Positions 8,389 to 18,195 of a stretch of DNA of 56,133 nt are shown here, piece by piece. How positions within the stretch are numbered: position 1 is the stretch's first letter; every line of letters begins with the position of its first letter. A model generated the notes under the pieces. The model saw nothing but the letters and a program-made list of their open reading frames with translations, searched no databases and had not been told where the DNA came from. Source of the DNA: Myroides sp. N17-2. Lineage in GTDB: Bacteria; Bacteroidota; Bacteroidia; Flavobacteriales; Flavobacteriaceae. The position numbers and the translations under genes were made by a program. Location: positions 1 through 56,133 of the forward strand of contig NZ_NSGJ01000034.1 in assembly GCF_002286775.1 (NCBI RefSeq). Direction: 5' to 3'.

Positions 8389-10563
8389 TTATTGTTTTAC
8401 TAAATTCTTTACAACAATCCCTTTACTTGTTAGAATTTTCATGACATAGAATCCTTTTGGTACTGATTGATTAACAGGAATTTCTTTTTCATCCAAATCA
8501 TAGTCTGAGCGAATAAGTTTTCCATTCATATCAAACACATGTAACTCATATAGAGTTAATTCTGTTTCATCATAATCAAAGTGAACTACATCTTTTACTG
8601 GGTTAGGCCAAACAATAAGATCTATCTTCTCCTCATGTATAGGCTCTATTTTTTCACTAGAAGTACTGTTTTCTCCTCCTAAAAGAGAGTTGTTATTATC
8701 ATCTATTTTAGCCAAAGCACCATCATTAGGGTTCTCGATTCGATATACATCTTCTTCACTCATAAGTTGATCCTGTGCCCCAGAGTGTTCTATTACGTCT
8801 TTGATTTTAATAGGTTCTTTAGAGGTGATAATCAATGCATAACTTTGAGAGCCCATAACAATTTGTTCTTTAGTACTAATGATAATTTCACTTTCACCTG
8901 TAGGAAGTGGCTTTTTAGCAATTCTCTCTACATTATCTACATCATTATCTTTTTGTTTTGCTGTTAGGTTATTCAGATCTTTATTTAATGCCCATGGCAT
9001 ATAATATTCGTTGTCATTGACTTTTACTCTTAAATCTAAATCATTTATAAGAGCATCTTTATATATCCCAGCAGTAACTAGCCCATAGTTGAAAACAAAA
9101 GCTGGATCCGCCCAAACCAATGTTACCTCTATATCATTATTTCTATGAGTATTCTCAATGATATATCTTTTAGTTTCTTTAGACTTCAGTTCACTTTCTA
9201 TGATATAACTTTTATTTTCTTTGCTGTCTTGCAAAACTTTCATTGCTTTATCCGCATCAATAGCTCCCCAACCATAAATAGCATTAGGACCTTCACCAAG
9301 ATATTTCACTTGACCAGTCTTATGATCTCTTACTTTAGTTATAGGGTACGCTGTATGGATAAATAAACCTTTTATAGAAGCACCCCATAATTGATTTCCA
9401 TAGTTTGTTTGAGCCCACTCTTGAAATAGTGCTACTGTCCCAGTAACTACAGGAGAAGCCATTGATGTTCCTGATAGAAAAGTATATCTATTAGTTTTAA
9501 GCGTATAATCATCTGTCTTAGAAAAATCATTAATAGGAGAGTAAATTCCAACACCACGAGCTACAATATCTGGTTTAATTCTAAAATCTCTAGTGGGACC
9601 ATAATTACTGAAATCTGCAATATTCACGCTATTAAGATCATCTAACCCACCAAACTCTTCTATTGCACCTACTACCAATACATTCTTTGCTGTAGCAATA
9701 CCTGCAAGATTATTATACTCCATCCCTGGATAATTAAGAAGATCAGCATGTCTATGGTAATTACCTGCTGCAACTACTGGTAAGTAATTTTTAAATTTAA
9801 AAGTTACTCTATCAAAGGCTTCTGCTTTCCAATCATAAGCTCCTATAATGTTTTTGTCAACCAGAAGCTTCCCACTACTACTAACTAATGTTGTTCCATA
9901 AGAGTGATTACTCGTAACTCCACCTGTAAAAGCTAACCATCTCATATTAATTTCGTCATCCCTCCAGTTATAAGAATACAATATTGCATTAGGAGCAATT
10001 CCAGTTGCATCACTATCTATTCCCTTAGCTATAATAGTTCCTGTGACATGGGTAGAATGCTCTTGTGCTGTTTGAAATTTTCTTCTTTCAGTTAAAGAAG
10101 CTTGATCTGTTACAACTTCAGACATTATATGAATATTATTAATATTATCTCTAAACTCATCATGTCTCTTAAAAGTTGGAGTCGCGTCAAAAACGCCAAG
10201 TAGTACTCTATTTCCAGTTAAATCTAAGTGATACTTCCCTCCTTTTTTAATAGTAGTTATCCTTGATAAATCTTGTGCTCTACTATTAAAACTTTGATAA
10301 TAAATAGGGGTTCCATCAGGATAGACGTCTACTATCTCATGATACTCACCAGAAGTAGTAATATAGCTATAGGGAATTTTAGTTTCTTCTACTACTTTTC
10401 TGATTCTCTCTTGACGAAGTAAACGTTCTTTTTCTAGATCAGACAAAATCTCACTTTCATTTCGATTTTTATCATCACCTGTTGCCTTGTTGACAATAGT
10501 ATCATTTTGAGCAAATGACATTCCAAAAAAGCAAAATACGATTAGGTTTAATAGTTTTTTCAT
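8389..10563 (-). CDS. Secreted subtilisin-like (S8) protease with type IX secretion C-terminal domain
   Basis: A 724-residue serine peptidase. I start it at the Met that gives MKKLLNLIVFCFFGMSFAQ, a clear signal peptide; the frame also extends 13 codons further upstream, which would bury the signal. The S8 catalytic residues are visible as Asp126 (LLGVFDA), His172 (HSTHVTGT), Asn268 (VAAGNYH) and Ser367 (SGTSMASP). A beta-rich P-domain-like part follows. The last ~75 residues (from IVWPNPVKD to VVKNLVKQ) form a type A T9SS sorting domain, so the protein is probably exported through the Por machinery and attached or released outside the outer membrane. It is likely a degradative protease. Confidence 0.88.
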   Translation of the reverse strand: MKKLLNLIVFCFFGMSFAQNDTIVNKATGDDKNRNESEILSDLEKERLLRQERIRKVVEETKIPYSYITTSGEYHEIVDVYPDGTPIYYQSFNSRAQDLSRITTIKKGGKYHLDLTGNRVLLGVFDATPTFKRHDEFRDNINNIHIMSEVVTDQASLTERRKFQTAQEHSTHVTGTIIAKGIDSDATGIAPNAILYSYNWRDDEINMRWLAFTGGVTSNHSYGTTLVSSSGKLLVDKNIIGAYDWKAEAFDRVTFKFKNYLPVVAAGNYHRHADLLNYPGMEYNNLAGIATAKNVLVVGAIEEFGGLDDLNSVNIADFSNYGPTRDFRIKPDIVARGVGIYSPINDFSKTDDYTLKTNRYTFLSGTSMASPVVTGTVALFQEWAQTNYGNQLWGASIKGLFIHTAYPITKVRDHKTGQVKYLGEGPNAIYGWGAIDADKAMKVLQDSKENKSYIIESELKSKETKRYIIENTHRNNDIEVTLVWADPAFVFNYGLVTAGIYKDALINDLDLRVKVNDNEYYMPWALNKDLNNLTAKQKDNDVDNVERIAKKPLPTGESEIIISTKEQIVMGSQSYALIITSKEPIKIKDVIEHSGAQDQLMSEEDVYRIENPNDGALAKIDDNNNSLLGGENSTSSEKIEPIHEEKIDLIVWPNPVKDVVHFDYDETELTLYELHVFDMNGKLIRSDYDLDEKEIPVNQSVPKGFYVMKILTSKGIVVKNLVKQ

Positions 10564-10990
10564 GGCTTTGAGGATATTATGTTGTTGAATTACATAATTC
10601 AAAGTATGTGCCTATTAATGTTAACGTCATAGAAATTGTTTTATTTACTTCATTAAAAGTTCACAATATTTGAATATTGTAACACTTTTATATTTAGACA
10701 CGTAATTCTCTATATGTAAACTTGTCATATTGTGTCATCTATTTATGCCATATAACAGAATTTAAAACCCTTATATTTAAAGGCATTACGCATTGTTGTA
10801 GTTTTAGTAGTAGAAAGTATACCTTTTTCAATAACATTTTCAATACAAATATATTTTTAGATTTTTATGTAAATAATATGCATAAAATACGAATGTCAGT
10901 GTATGACAATGGCACAATACAATTGTATATAAATCAAAGAAGTCCACCTTGAAACAAGGCGGACTTCTTTATCTAATATCTATATTATTC
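10564..10990. other. 427-nt intergenic region
   Basis: This AT-rich region lies between the subtilase start and the mazG stop. It contains the mazG terminator (10936-10970) and presumably the subtilase promoter. The short open frame inside it has unlikely composition and no homology that I recognise, so I do not call a gene. Confidence 0.5.
10936..10970 (-). terminator. Terminator downstream of mazG
   Basis: A 15-bp stem (10936-10950 with 10956-10970, containing agtccacctt/aaggcggact) with one A-C mismatch and a 5-nt loop, with an A-run that is a T-run on the minus strand. It lies 20 nt after the mazG stop. Confidence 0.8.
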
Positions 10991-11761
10991 TTACTTCTTT
11001 GCTATATTCCAATACTTATCTAGTAACTCTGCATTTACATTGTCGAAACCACCATTTTCTTGGTTTACTATCTCTTCTACTTTATTAAATCTATGAATAA
11101 ACTTACTATTAGCTCTTGCAAGTGCTTTTTCTGGATCTATACCAGTATGGCGAGCATAATTAACTAAAGAGAAAAGAATATCTCCGAACTCATCTTCCAT
11201 CTTATCTTTATCCTCAGCGTGAACTTCTACCTTAAACTCCTCTAATTCTTCCTCTATCTTGGCCCAAACATCTTTCATATTATCCCAATCAAAGCCTACA
11301 CCACTTGCCTTTTGTTGAATTCTGTAGGCTTTAATCAATGCAGGAAGCCCCTTAGGAACACCAGCTAGCACAGATTTATTCCCTTCTTTAAGTTTTAGTT
11401 TCTCCCAGTTCTCTAATACTTCTTTCTCTGACTCTACTTTTACATCTCCATAGATATGAGGATGTCTAAAGATTAGTTTATCAGAAATACTATCAGCTAT
11501 ATCTTTAATGTCAAACAGAGACTGCTCACTGCCTATTTTAGCATAAAATACTATATGCATAAGCAAATCTCCCAATTCCTTCTTCATTTCATCTGTATCG
11601 CCTTCAGTAATAGCATCTACTAACTCGTACATCTCTTCTACAGTAAGATTCTTTAAACTATCAAAAGTTTGTTTCTTATCCCAAGGACATTTGACTCTTA
11701 ATTCGTCTAGTATATCTAGTAAACGACTTACAGCTTGTAATTGTTCTTCACGTGTATGCAT
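10991..11761 (-). CDS. mazG: Nucleoside triphosphate pyrophosphohydrolase MazG
   Basis: A 256-residue all-alpha NTP pyrophosphatase that hydrolyses (d)NTPs to monophosphates and pyrophosphate as a housecleaning enzyme. Two MazG domains in tandem are visible. The first has the metal-binding VEEMYELVDA (Glu42/Glu43/Glu46) with KKELGDLLMH (Glu62/Asp65). The second has EEELEEFKVE and EDEFGDILFSLVN. KCPWDKKQTFDSLK near residue 24-37 is typical of the family. The length matches the two-domain E. coli-type protein. It is preceded on the same strand by DUF5606 and def, but a terminator hairpin lies between DUF5606 and mazG. Confidence 0.92.
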   Translation of the reverse strand: MHTREEQLQAVSRLLDILDELRVKCPWDKKQTFDSLKNLTVEEMYELVDAITEGDTDEMKKELGDLLMHIVFYAKIGSEQSLFDIKDIADSISDKLIFRHPHIYGDVKVESEKEVLENWEKLKLKEGNKSVLAGVPKGLPALIKAYRIQQKASGVGFDWDNMKDVWAKIEEELEEFKVEVHAEDKDKMEDEFGDILFSLVNYARHTGIDPEKALARANSKFIHRFNKVEEIVNQENGGFDNVNAELLDKYWNIAKK

Positions 11762-11787
11762 GGTAATACTTTTTTATAAAAATAAAA

Positions 11788-11817
11788 AAAAGCCCGCTTT
11801 ATACAAAGCGAGCTTTT
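11788..11817 (-). terminator. Terminator between the DUF5606 gene and mazG
   Basis: A 13-bp stem (aaaagcccgcttt/aaagcgagctttt, one C-A mismatch, 4-nt loop) followed on the minus strand by a long T-run. It would end or attenuate the def-DUF5606 transcript before mazG. Confidence 0.8.
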
Positions 11818-11836
11818 CAAATATAATTCTTATCGA

Positions 11837-12256
11837 TTATTTTGCTTCAGTTTCTACAGCAGCTGCAGTAAAAGCTTCTGCAATAATTCCTCTTTTTTGA
11901 AGAATATTGTACCAGTTAAGTACTTTTTTGATATCAGAAACATATACTCTCTCTTCATCAAATTCTGGTAATACTTCTCTGAAATAATCTACTAATGCAG
12001 GATTATCCGCTTTGTGAGAAATAGCTTCACCATTACTTTCTTTAGTTGCAATGTTTCTAAATACTTCAAATAATTTTACTTCATCACTGTATGTGTAAAT
12101 AGAAATCTCTGAAAGTAAACTAACATTATTTCTTAATCCTACAGTACTTTTCTTTCCATCAGCCAATGATTCAGCGATAAATCCAGTACGAGTTTGTACT
12201 AGTAACTCATATAAACCTGGTTTTCCCGAAATAGCTAAAACTTTTTCTAAACTCAT
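11837..12256 (-). CDS. DUF5606 family protein
   Basis: A 139-residue cytoplasmic protein. The opening (LEKVLAISGKPGLYELLVQTR) and the segments DGKKSTVGLRNNVSLL and LPEFDEERVYVSDIKKVLNWYN match, from memory, the small Bacteroidetes family DUF5606, commonly next to def. The function is unknown. Around residues 115-139 the sequence resembles a short SAP-like helical stretch (NILQKRGIIAEAF), which I note without claiming. It follows def on the same strand after 63 nt and is closed by a terminator. Confidence 0.75.
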   Translation of the reverse strand: MSLEKVLAISGKPGLYELLVQTRTGFIAESLADGKKSTVGLRNNVSLLSEISIYTYSDEVKLFEVFRNIATKESNGEAISHKADNPALVDYFREVLPEFDEERVYVSDIKKVLNWYNILQKRGIIAEAFTAAAVETEAK

Positions 12257-12319
12257 CTTTTTCTAAATTTTACTTTAAGAATCGCAAATATCTTAAATAG
12301 TTATTAATAATCAATTTAT

Positions 12320-12907
12320 TTATCTACCTTTTTTCTTACTTAATTTCATTTTGTAGTCAGTAAATATTTTTCCTTCTAAAATATTATTTAACTTCTTAGA
12401 AATCAACTTCTTCTTTAACACAGAAATTTTATCAGTAAATAAGATTCCTTCGATGTGGTCATACTCATGTTGAATAACACGTGCAGCTAGACCATCAAAC
12501 TCCTCTATATGCTTAACGAAATTCTCGTCAAAATATTCTATCTGAATCTTAGGTTTTCTTTTAACAGGCTCATGAATATCAGGAATACTTAAACACCCTT
12601 CATTAAAAGTCCATTCTTCACCCTCTTCTTTTAGGATCTTCGCGTTGATAAAAGTCTTCTTAAATGTAGTTAAGAATGCCGTTTCTTCTTCAGTGTTCCC
12701 TTCCATATCTGCGAAAGGAGCTGTATCAACAACAAATAACCTAATCGGCAATCCTACCTGTGGTGCTGCTAGTCCTACTCCATGTGCTGTATACATCGTA
12801 TCATACATGTTAGCCACTAACTCTTGTAAGTTTGGATAATCTTTAGTAATGTCCTCTCCTACTTTACGTAAAACAGAATCTCCATATCCAACTATTGATA
12901 ATATCAT
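12320..12907 (-). CDS. def: Peptide deformylase
   Basis: A 195-residue metallohydrolase that removes the N-formyl group from nascent proteins. All three signature motifs are present: GVGLAAPQVG at 43-52, EGCLSIP at 103-109 with the metal ligand Cys105, and HEYDH at 147-151 with the two histidine ligands and catalytic Glu148. Length and motifs fit a functional housekeeping enzyme. It starts the minus-strand def-DUF5606 unit, divergent from the FUSC gene. Confidence 0.95.
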   Translation of the reverse strand: MILSIVGYGDSVLRKVGEDITKDYPNLQELVANMYDTMYTAHGVGLAAPQVGLPIRLFVVDTAPFADMEGNTEEETAFLTTFKKTFINAKILKEEGEEWTFNEGCLSIPDIHEPVKRKPKIQIEYFDENFVKHIEEFDGLAARVIQHEYDHIEGILFTDKISVLKKKLISKKLNNILEGKIFTDYKMKLSKKKGR

Positions 12908-13052
12908 GTCTTATTATTTTATTCTAAAGGTGCAAAAATACTCAAAAATAAATGAATAAATAACACTCCAAATTATTTTTGATGTCTTATTTGTGTTATA
13001 TTGCTAAGTAAAAAGTCCTATTATTTAATTAAAATCAAAGTTTCTATAACCC

Positions 13053-15323
13053 ATGCTAGGAAAAGCTAGAAAATTCACAGATAACACCCATCTTGCAGAT
13101 TCTTTAAAAATTACTATCTCCGCCGTCATACCCTTCTTAATATTAATGCCTTACGAAGCATTTGATTGGGCTTTTGCAGCAGCTATTGGTGCTATGTTAA
13201 CTGCTCCCGTAGATATTCCTAGTAATAAAAAGGATAAGATTATAGGGCTATTAGTAGGTGCCTTTACAGTACCTGCTGTTACTTTTACCTTATCTATTAC
13301 TAATGGTCATTGGTACTTCTACCCTATTTTTGTCTTTGTCTTCTTCTCTTTGAGTATGATTTCAGTCTATGGACACCGTGCTAATATGCTTTCCTTTACA
13401 GGACTATTAGCAGCTAGTTTAGGATTAGCACACAGTTATAGCGGGAAAGCTTTATTAATGCACTGTCTGATGTTATTAATAGGAGGACTACTCTATTTAG
13501 TAGTCTCTTTAATTTTTAATCTATTACGTCCTAGACGCTATGTAGTGCTTCAGACATCAGAATGTATGGAGTTAACAGCAGAGTATCTAAAACATAGAGG
13601 CCAGTTATGGGAAGTAGATGCCAATGTTGAAAAGATAACTGAAGAGCAATTAAAGATTCAGATTAGCTTAAATGAAGTACATGAGAATCTAAGAGATTAT
13701 TTAGTAAGAAATAAAGCCAATACAGGCAACTCTTCTAATAATCGTAGACTATTAGTAGCCTTCTCCACTCTTGTAGAAATACTTGAAGTAGCCGTATCTA
13801 CCTCTTTTGAGCACAGTAAATTACACGAATTATTTAAAAGTAATCCTGAGATTATCAAAAGCTATCAACGCTTAGCATATCACTTCTCAGACACTATAGA
13901 TCATATAGGTTATTCTATCAATTTAGGAACTAAGTATAAATCAAAATATGACTTATCTAGTGAACTTGCTGAAATACAAACTGCACTTAATGAATTCGTA
14001 AAGAATGGCGAATCTAGTAATATGGTAGAAGCCGTTGTGATGTTCTCTAATGTATTACACTATGCAGAAAATCAGATTAACAAGATACATATTCTAGAAA
14101 AGACATTGATTGAGAAAGCTTTTGTAGCAGATGTAGAAGAGCGTTTTAAAGACTTAGAGAAGTTCTTAACTCCTGTTCACTATAGATTCGAGACATTAAA
14201 AGAGAACTTAAACTTTACTTCTACGATATTTAGACATGCTTTAAGACTAACCTTAACTATTCTAGCAGGGCTGATTATTAGTCAGTTCTTTAATTTGCTG
14301 AACGGATATTGGATATTACTTACCATTGTAGTGATTATGAGACCGGGGTTTGGTCTGACTAAACAGCGATCTTTCGAACGTGTCATAGGTACCGTCGTGG
14401 GAGGGTTACTTGCTATCGGGTTACTTTATATTATTCCTAATAGTACTGTCATCGCTTATATCACAGTATTAACGATGATTATAGGTTATTACTTTTCTCA
14501 CACAGATTATAAAGTAGGAGTTACTTTCATAACCATGTATGTAGTCTTAATATACGGACTACTTACACCTAACTTTATGGATGTAATGATTTATCGAATT
14601 ATTGATACCATCATTGGGGCATTACTAGCCTTTGCTGCTAATTATCTACTATGGCCATCATGGGAATTCTTAAACCTAAATACGCATTTAAAGAAGTCAA
14701 TTGAAGCAAATAAAGAATATGTAAAGGAAATCACTCTATACTATAATGAAAAAGGAGAAGTAACGCTACCTTATAAATTAGCGAGAAAGTATGCCTTTAT
14801 TGAGATAGGAAACTTAATGGCGTCTTTCCAAAGGATGATTCAAGAACCTAAATCGAAACAGAAATATAGAACGGAACTATATGAATTAGCAGTACTTAAT
14901 CATACCTTTCTATCTACAGCTGCCTCGATCGGTATTTATGTTCAATCTCATACAACAACCAAAGCTTCAGAAGCTTTTAATGTTGTAATGGATTATACCA
15001 TTGGCAATTTAAAGCAGACTATCGCTTTATTAGAAGATCATAACAATGAGAATATAACAATCATAGAACGCACTGAGAACTTTAATCTAAGTATCTCTTA
15101 CCTTAAGGGTATACGTGAATACGAATTAAAGAAAACGTACTCTGATGACAAGCAAATCCAAGATCTAATGGAAGAATCTGTTCTAGTGATAGAACAACTG
15201 ATTTGGTTATCAAGCTTGTCTGAGAAGATATTTAAAATCACTGCTAGCATAGCGACAATGAAACACAAAGAAGAGACTGACTCATCAATGTTAAGCTCTT
15301 TAAGAAAAAAAATTATACCTTAA
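13053..15323 (+). CDS. FUSC family (YccS/YhfK-like) inner-membrane protein
   Basis: A 756-residue integral membrane protein with the arrangement of YccS/YhfK proteins. An N-terminal block of about six hydrophobic segments (20-175) is followed by a cytoplasmic helical region (175-400). A second membrane block (about 400-540, including GYWILLTIVVIMRPGFGLTKQRSFERVIGT split by charged residues) is followed by a C-terminal soluble part. RPGFGLTKQR with the following GTVVGG is the FUSC hallmark. Members relate to aromatic-acid or fusaric-acid efflux proteins; the substrate here is unknown. It is monocistronic and ends at a strong terminator. Confidence 0.85.
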   Translation: MLGKARKFTDNTHLADSLKITISAVIPFLILMPYEAFDWAFAAAIGAMLTAPVDIPSNKKDKIIGLLVGAFTVPAVTFTLSITNGHWYFYPIFVFVFFSLSMISVYGHRANMLSFTGLLAASLGLAHSYSGKALLMHCLMLLIGGLLYLVVSLIFNLLRPRRYVVLQTSECMELTAEYLKHRGQLWEVDANVEKITEEQLKIQISLNEVHENLRDYLVRNKANTGNSSNNRRLLVAFSTLVEILEVAVSTSFEHSKLHELFKSNPEIIKSYQRLAYHFSDTIDHIGYSINLGTKYKSKYDLSSELAEIQTALNEFVKNGESSNMVEAVVMFSNVLHYAENQINKIHILEKTLIEKAFVADVEERFKDLEKFLTPVHYRFETLKENLNFTSTIFRHALRLTLTILAGLIISQFFNLLNGYWILLTIVVIMRPGFGLTKQRSFERVIGTVVGGLLAIGLLYIIPNSTVIAYITVLTMIIGYYFSHTDYKVGVTFITMYVVLIYGLLTPNFMDVMIYRIIDTIIGALLAFAANYLLWPSWEFLNLNTHLKKSIEANKEYVKEITLYYNEKGEVTLPYKLARKYAFIEIGNLMASFQRMIQEPKSKQKYRTELYELAVLNHTFLSTAASIGIYVQSHTTTKASEAFNVVMDYTIGNLKQTIALLEDHNNENITIIERTENFNLSISYLKGIREYELKKTYSDDKQIQDLMEESVLVIEQLIWLSSLSEKIFKITASIATMKHKEETDSSMLSSLRKKIIP

Positions 15324-15339
15324 TAACTTATAGGAATAT

Positions 15340-15372
15340 CAAAAGGGGATGCACAGTGTGCATCCCCTTTTG
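15340..15372. terminator. Terminator between convergent genes
   Basis: A perfect 15-bp stem (caaaaggggatgcac/gtgcatccccttttg, 3-nt loop) between the FUSC gene and the dehydrogenase gene. Confidence 0.88.
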
Positions 15373-15390
15373 AATATAAAGATTTTAGAC

Positions 15391-16599
15391 TTATTCTTTT
15401 CCATCTACAAAGTCTTGTAGATATTCGAATTTCTCTGTTAACTTTCCTCCTTTAGTTATTGTAGATCTTTCTAATACTTTATCCTTATCTCCATTAAAGA
15501 AGGCAGGTAGTACTTGTTCTACGAAGATTTCTCCGAAGCCTTCACTTGCATCTTTTGGTAACTCACAAGGCAAGTTGTCTATTGACATAACTGTTATAGC
15601 AGCAGGATGATCGAACTCTACCTCTGTTCCTTTACCAGGGTGATAACCAAAGAACGGTTCTGCTATAGTTGATGCTTTTAACGTACTCGCTATAGGTCCG
15701 TGATCTACATCACACGAGATATCACCAACTACTTTAATTTGATTCTTAGGTGAATTAAGCATTTCTTTTGTAACAATTACAGGTGATCCTTTCTTAAAGA
15801 AATGCCCTGTCATTAATATATCTGCTACTTCAGAGAATCGTTCAAAGTTACTTTCATACAAATCAGGGTTGTCATAAAAATCCTGTTTGCTTGCACTCGT
15901 ACCATCTATTCTCTTATAATAATCCTCTACACCTATCTGAGTATAAACAGGTCTATCGTATTTCTGCGTTAAAAAGTTTTCTATAGAGACCTTTTTAACT
16001 TTCATTCCATCTAAAATCTCCATTGCTCCATTAGCCACTTTACCATGACCTGTAAGAACAATCTTAATAGGTGGAAAATATTGTTTCTTTAATCTGTAAA
16101 TTAAATCTTCCTTGTGAAGTAAAGTCTCCACTTTAGCTAAATTAAAAAGCTCGTATTTTAATCCAAAACCTCTAAAAGTATTGTATGCACCTACTATTCC
16201 TGCATATCTTCCGAAGCCAATAATCCTTGTGTTTTTACCGTCTACAAATGTTTCGTGATCCATTAATGTAATGTTCTTGTCTAAGCAAGCTTTTAATAGC
16301 TTGCGATTATGTTCTTGTTTCTTTATTGTGTGCGAAAAAAAGACATAAGTTTTATTTGGTATAAGATTATCAACAGGGATTTCTTTCACTCCTAATAGAA
16401 CATCACAATCATTCAAATCTGATGATAGTTCTAATCCAAGAGCTGTGTAATTGTCATCAGGAAAAACTCTAATATCAGAAGGCTCTATTTTGATACTTAG
16501 CTCCTTGTGGTTATTTAAAGCATTTTTAACCTGCTGTGGACAAAGCACAACTCTCCTATCAGGAGGTGTTTTCCTCTCTTTAATAATTCCTAATTTCAT
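15391..16599 (-). CDS. NAD(P)-dependent dehydrogenase, LYS1/alanine-dehydrogenase-like
   Basis: A 402-residue protein of the AlaDH/PNT and saccharopine dehydrogenase (LYS1) superfamily. The N-terminus (KLGIIKERKTPPDRRVVLCP) and GVKEIP (Lys72) with FSHTIKKQ (His90) correspond to the substrate-binding and catalytic Lys/His pair of L-lysine-forming saccharopine dehydrogenases. The Rossmann glycine motif is IVLTGHGKVANGAME, around 180-195. The family reaction would be NAD-linked oxidative release of an amino acid, but flavobacterial members are mostly uncharacterised, so the substrate is not fixed. It is monocistronic. Confidence 0.7.
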   Translation of the reverse strand: MKLGIIKERKTPPDRRVVLCPQQVKNALNNHKELSIKIEPSDIRVFPDDNYTALGLELSSDLNDCDVLLGVKEIPVDNLIPNKTYVFFSHTIKKQEHNRKLLKACLDKNITLMDHETFVDGKNTRIIGFGRYAGIVGAYNTFRGFGLKYELFNLAKVETLLHKEDLIYRLKKQYFPPIKIVLTGHGKVANGAMEILDGMKVKKVSIENFLTQKYDRPVYTQIGVEDYYKRIDGTSASKQDFYDNPDLYESNFERFSEVADILMTGHFFKKGSPVIVTKEMLNSPKNQIKVVGDISCDVDHGPIASTLKASTIAEPFFGYHPGKGTEVEFDHPAAITVMSIDNLPCELPKDASEGFGEIFVEQVLPAFFNGDKDKVLERSTITKGGKLTEKFEYLQDFVDGKE

Positions 16600-16907
16600 A
16601 ATTTATTTATTGGTTAATAAACAGTTTTTGTTTGTTTGGTTTTTTCTTGGTATTCCAAATATAGAATTATTTCGGAGTTACACAACTATTCAATAAATAA
16701 AAACTTCGATTAGTATAAGACATATTTGAAAACTGAATCTATTAGTAGTATCCAACTAATCTTAATGATTGAGCTATAAGTGCCCATTCTATGAAGTATG
16801 CTTGCTGAAAACAGCCTGTGGAGCTAGAATTGTTCACTTATACTGCACAGATTTAGCACTCAGTAGGAAGAATGGAAGCTATATTACGATATATAATTTA
16901 GCAACCC
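16600..16907. other. 308-nt intergenic region
   Basis: This lies between two minus-strand genes. I see no open frame, no strong hairpin and no clear promoter pair. A short stretch around 16780-16850, read on the minus strand, has weak similarity to the MITE-like repeat (taaatctg, caattcta), too weak to call. Confidence 0.4.
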
Positions 16908-18035
16908 CTACACCTTCTGCAACTCAAACATAGCTACTAACTGTTTTTTCTTTAATGAGGCAGGAAGCATCTTAAACACTGTGTTTCTCATACCTGCTAA
17001 GAGTGGATTGCTAAACTGAGCCACCTTTCCTAGTTTCCAACTTTCACAAACTATCATATGCGCTTTATAACGTCTTATAGCAGTAAACTTAGCTAAAGAC
17101 TCCTCTAGTGAGTAACGCTCTAGCAGCTTGCTAATCACATAGACATCTTCTATGGCTTGACAAGCTCCTTGCCCTAAGTTAGGCGTAGAGGCGTGCGCTG
17201 CATCACCTATTAAAGCTACTTTATCTTTATACCACTCGTCTAATAAGGGTAAATCATAGATCTTATCCCTGAATATACTAGCGCTAGGTGTATCAAGTAT
17301 CATCTTTCTAACCATAGGATCACAGCCTGACAGATAACTATCTAACGGGCTACCTTCTTTATAAATAGATTCGTTCACGAGATAGTACCAATAGACAACA
17401 TGCTCCTCTAGCTTGACAAAACCAAATCGCTTACCTCTTCCCCAACCTTCTAAAGCTACATGTTCATACTTCTGAGGTAACTCAAAGTCAAGCACTCCAC
17501 GCCAACAAACTTGTTTAGCATCTCTCAATGGCTTCTCTCCAAAGATGTGTTGACGTACTTGTGAACGTAAACCATCAGCCCCTATAATGAACTTATGAGT
17601 AGCTTTTGAGCCATCTTTAAAAGCAAGTTGATATAATCCTTCATTATTACACGTAATCTCTTCTAATCGCTTATCTAATAGAATATCAGCAGTCTCTAAT
17701 TCTCCAAGTAAGACTTGGTGCAATTGACTTCTGTGTATTGCTACATTAGCGAGCTTATACTGTTGCTCAAATGGCGTCAAATCTGTATGATCTAATATAT
17801 TCAGACTAAAATCTGTCAGTAGCACATTAGAGATACGAGTTCCTTTATCACTAAGTTTATCAGCCACACCTAGATGTCGATACACCTGCATAGCGTTATT
17901 AGCTATCGCTATCCCAGCACCGACAGGTTTTATCTCTTTAGTGGCTTCGTATATCACAAAGGGAATATTAGCCCTTTTTAAGGCAATAGCCATCGTTAAT
18001 CCGGCAATCCCCCCTCCTATTATTGCTACTTCCAT
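16908..18035 (-). CDS. FAD-dependent monooxygenase (PHBH/UbiH-like)
   Basis: A 375-residue class A flavoprotein monooxygenase. The dinucleotide-binding motif GGGIAGL is at residues 7-13. The second FAD motif, LIGDAAHASTPNLGQGACQA, lies near 276-295. RSQLHQVL and GADGLRSQVR are the usual internal signatures. Such enzymes hydroxylate aromatic or polycyclic substrates using NAD(P)H and oxygen; family members include kynurenine monooxygenase-like and tetracycline-inactivating enzymes. The motifs do not decide the substrate and the neighbours give no pathway, so I leave it unnamed. It starts 160 nt from a divergent secreted protein gene. Confidence 0.85.
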   Translation of the reverse strand: MEVAIIGGGIAGLTMAIALKRANIPFVIYEATKEIKPVGAGIAIANNAMQVYRHLGVADKLSDKGTRISNVLLTDFSLNILDHTDLTPFEQQYKLANVAIHRSQLHQVLLGELETADILLDKRLEEITCNNEGLYQLAFKDGSKATHKFIIGADGLRSQVRQHIFGEKPLRDAKQVCWRGVLDFELPQKYEHVALEGWGRGKRFGFVKLEEHVVYWYYLVNESIYKEGSPLDSYLSGCDPMVRKMILDTPSASIFRDKIYDLPLLDEWYKDKVALIGDAAHASTPNLGQGACQAIEDVYVISKLLERYSLEESLAKFTAIRRYKAHMIVCESWKLGKVAQFSNPLLAGMRNTVFKMLPASLKKKQLVAMFELQKV

Positions 18036-18195
18036 ATCTACAAAATTACTCTTTATACTATATTCTTTTACAAATCATATCAGCTAATATGAACCTAGAA
18101 TAAATGTTATCCAAATATCCCTATTTACAGCGAATAAATCTAGCCTTCAATGCACTACTTTTGCTTCAGAAACATTCACAATCTATAAAACGAAT

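Noticed and set aside
10722..10952. Open frame of 76 codons in the gap upstream of mazG's terminator
   Set aside because: Low-complexity sequence rich in Phe, Asn, Ile and Cys, no ribosome-binding or family signal, and it ends inside a terminator hairpin.
16780..16850. Possible fifth copy of the MITE-like repeat upstream of the LYS1-like gene region
   Set aside because: Only short pieces (taaatctg, caattcta) match on the minus strand, without the inverted ends or the central palindrome. The similarity is too weak to separate from chance in AT-rich DNA.
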